From assembly GCA_016927095.1 (NCBI GenBank), contig JAFGNI010000457.1, forward strand, positions 1-7,447: a DNA stretch of 7,447 bases. The letters are read 5' to 3'. The DNA is from Anaerolineae bacterium. GTDB taxonomy: Bacteria > Chloroflexota > Anaerolineae > B4-G1 > SLSP01. The number at the start of each line of letters is the position of its first letter. Positions within the stretch are counted from its first letter, which is position 1. The notes beneath the pieces were generated by a model. That model was not told the origin of the DNA. It did not search any database and saw only the letters and a list, made by a program, of their open reading frames with translations. Shown in pieces: positions 6,803 through 7,447 of the stretch. Both the position numbers and the translations under genes were made by a program.

Positions 6803-6835
6803 AACCGCTTCAGCGGTTCCGCGGCTGAGGCCGCG
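6803..6835. repeat. Tandem tetraloop hairpins C and D
   Basis: Two perfect hairpins stand one base apart. The first is AACCGC (6803-6808), loop TTCA, GCGGTT (6813-6818). The second is CGCGGC (6820-6825), loop TGAG, GCCGCG (6830-6835). The layout resembles paired palindromic repeats of the REP kind, or the stems of a structured RNA leader 54 bases before recJ. Copy number elsewhere in the genome is unknown. Confidence 0.5.
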
Positions 6836-6888
6836 ACGACATACCTCACCTACCAGGTTAACTGAGTACTCGCATCATAGAAGGCACG

Positions 6889-7447
6889 ATGACACTGAAA
6901 TGGGTGGATCCGGAACCGGTTGCGGTGCCCAGAGCGCTCCGGGAGGCAATCGGTGGGCATCCGCTGGTCGCCGAGACCCTCGTGCGGCGCGGCATCAGGA
7001 CACCCTCCGAGGCCAGCGCTTTTCTCGACCCTGCGTTCTATGAACCTACCGATCCTCTCGAGATGCCGGGGATGGCGGAGGCTGTCGCGCGCATCCAGCA
7101 GGCGCTCAACCTGGGTGAGCGGGTCTGCGTCTGGGGTGACTTCGACGTTGATGGGCAGACCGCCACGACCGTGCTGGTCTCCGTGCTCAGGGCGCTGGGC
7201 GGCGATGTCATCTACCATATCCCCTTGCGAGAGACCGAGTTCCATGGCATGCGGCTGCCGTGGCTTGCGGAAGAATTGGCAAAGGGCGTGAGGCTTGTGG
7301 TGACCTGTGACACGGGCGTGGATGCCCACGAGGCGGTCGACTACGCCAACGATCGTGGCGTGGATGTTGTGGTCACAGATCATCACGAGTTGCCTGAGGC
7401 GCTGCCCGATGCCTACGCGGTTGTCAACCCGCACCTGTTGCCGGATG
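6889..7447 (+). CDS. recJ: RecJ-type single-strand DNA exonuclease, 3'-truncated by window
   Basis: The frame is open from ATG 6889 to the window end (186 codons plus one base), so only the N-terminal third or so is present; RecJ is usually above 550 residues. It is a DHH-family phosphoesterase that degrades single-stranded DNA from 5' ends in recombination and repair. The N-terminus has the RecJ layout: PLVAETLVRRGIRTPSEASA (25-44), then FLDP (45-48) and PLEMPGMAEAVARI (56-69). Motif I is WGDFDVDGQTATT (82-94, D84, D86, D88). The third motif is TCDTGVDAHEAV (139-150, D141). The DHH motif is VVTDHHELPEALPDA (161-175, D164, H165, H166), followed by VVNPH (178-182). Between motifs I and III, where RecJ usually has an R...GYG segment, this protein reads RETEFHGMRL (114-123), a divergence. 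ATG 6889 puts the conserved block at the right distance, but the ribosome site is weak and close. The family is firm; orthology to standard RecJ rather than a RecJ paralogue is less certain. Confidence 0.88.
   Translation, partial: MTLKWVDPEPVAVPRALREAIGGHPLVAETLVRRGIRTPSEASAFLDPAFYEPTDPLEMPGMAEAVARIQQALNLGERVCVWGDFDVDGQTATTVLVSVLRALGGDVIYHIPLRETEFHGMRLPWLAEELAKGVRLVVTCDTGVDAHEAVDYANDRGVDVVVTDHHELPEALPDAYAVVNPHLLPD

Larger units (their letters stand above)
6645..6888. other. 244-base non-coding gap with four hairpins
   Basis: This is the largest non-coding gap in the window. No convincing reading frame, tRNA or promoter was found. It holds hairpins A to D between 6683 and 6835, then about 50 more balanced bases leading to recJ. 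A weak ribosome site, GAAGG (6880-6884), lies four bases before ATG 6889. Confidence 0.6.

Noticed and set aside
6841..6888. Promoter for recJ
   Set aside because: TTAACT (6858-6863) and an AT-rich patch near 6874-6879 are only about 10 bases apart, which is too close for a sigma-70 promoter.

Overview
This is a GC-rich bacterial window with all genes on the + strand and tight gene packing. It carries an archaeal-type phosphoglycerate mutase, a UvrD-like helicase paired with an iron-sulfur RecB/AddB-type nuclease, and a RecJ-like protein. That mixture, with the GC content, fits a Chloroflexota-like bacterium. This is a judgement from gene style, not a sequence match. TGA ends three of the genes, so the standard bacterial code is in use.

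Layout. Positions 1-52 hold a polypurine, G-run-rich leader of the first gene. Positions 89-1765 encode an M14 zinc carboxypeptidase with no signal peptide. Eight bases later, 1774-4011 encode a superfamily 1A (UvrD/PcrA/AddA-like) helicase. Its stop codon overlaps the ATG of a PD-(D/E)XK nuclease (4008-4862) with the four-cysteine pattern of AddB and Cas4. These three genes look like one transcript. A promoter-like sequence and a clear Shine-Dalgarno site follow, leading into apgM (4940-6142). Immediately downstream, about 6153-6644 carries an RDD-family membrane protein gene interrupted by one in-frame TGA. The 244-base gap at 6645-6888 contains four small perfect hairpins and no gene. From 6889 to the window end there is the N-terminal part of a RecJ-type DHH single-strand exonuclease.

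How the genes fit together. The helicase and nuclease are best read as partners. The helicase has all the SF1A motifs but no nuclease domain, and the nuclease is short and stand-alone. Together they would supply the helicase and nuclease activities of an AddAB/RecBCD-type end-processing machine. RecJ, 2 kb downstream in a separate unit, acts in the same general process (5'-end resection, recombination, repair). The carboxypeptidase at the head of the operon has no obvious link to DNA and is the odd member. The mutase is a glycolytic housekeeping enzyme with its own promoter. The points most worth checking are the helicase-nuclease pair, the interrupted RDD gene, and the hairpin cluster whose loops are complementary in pairs.
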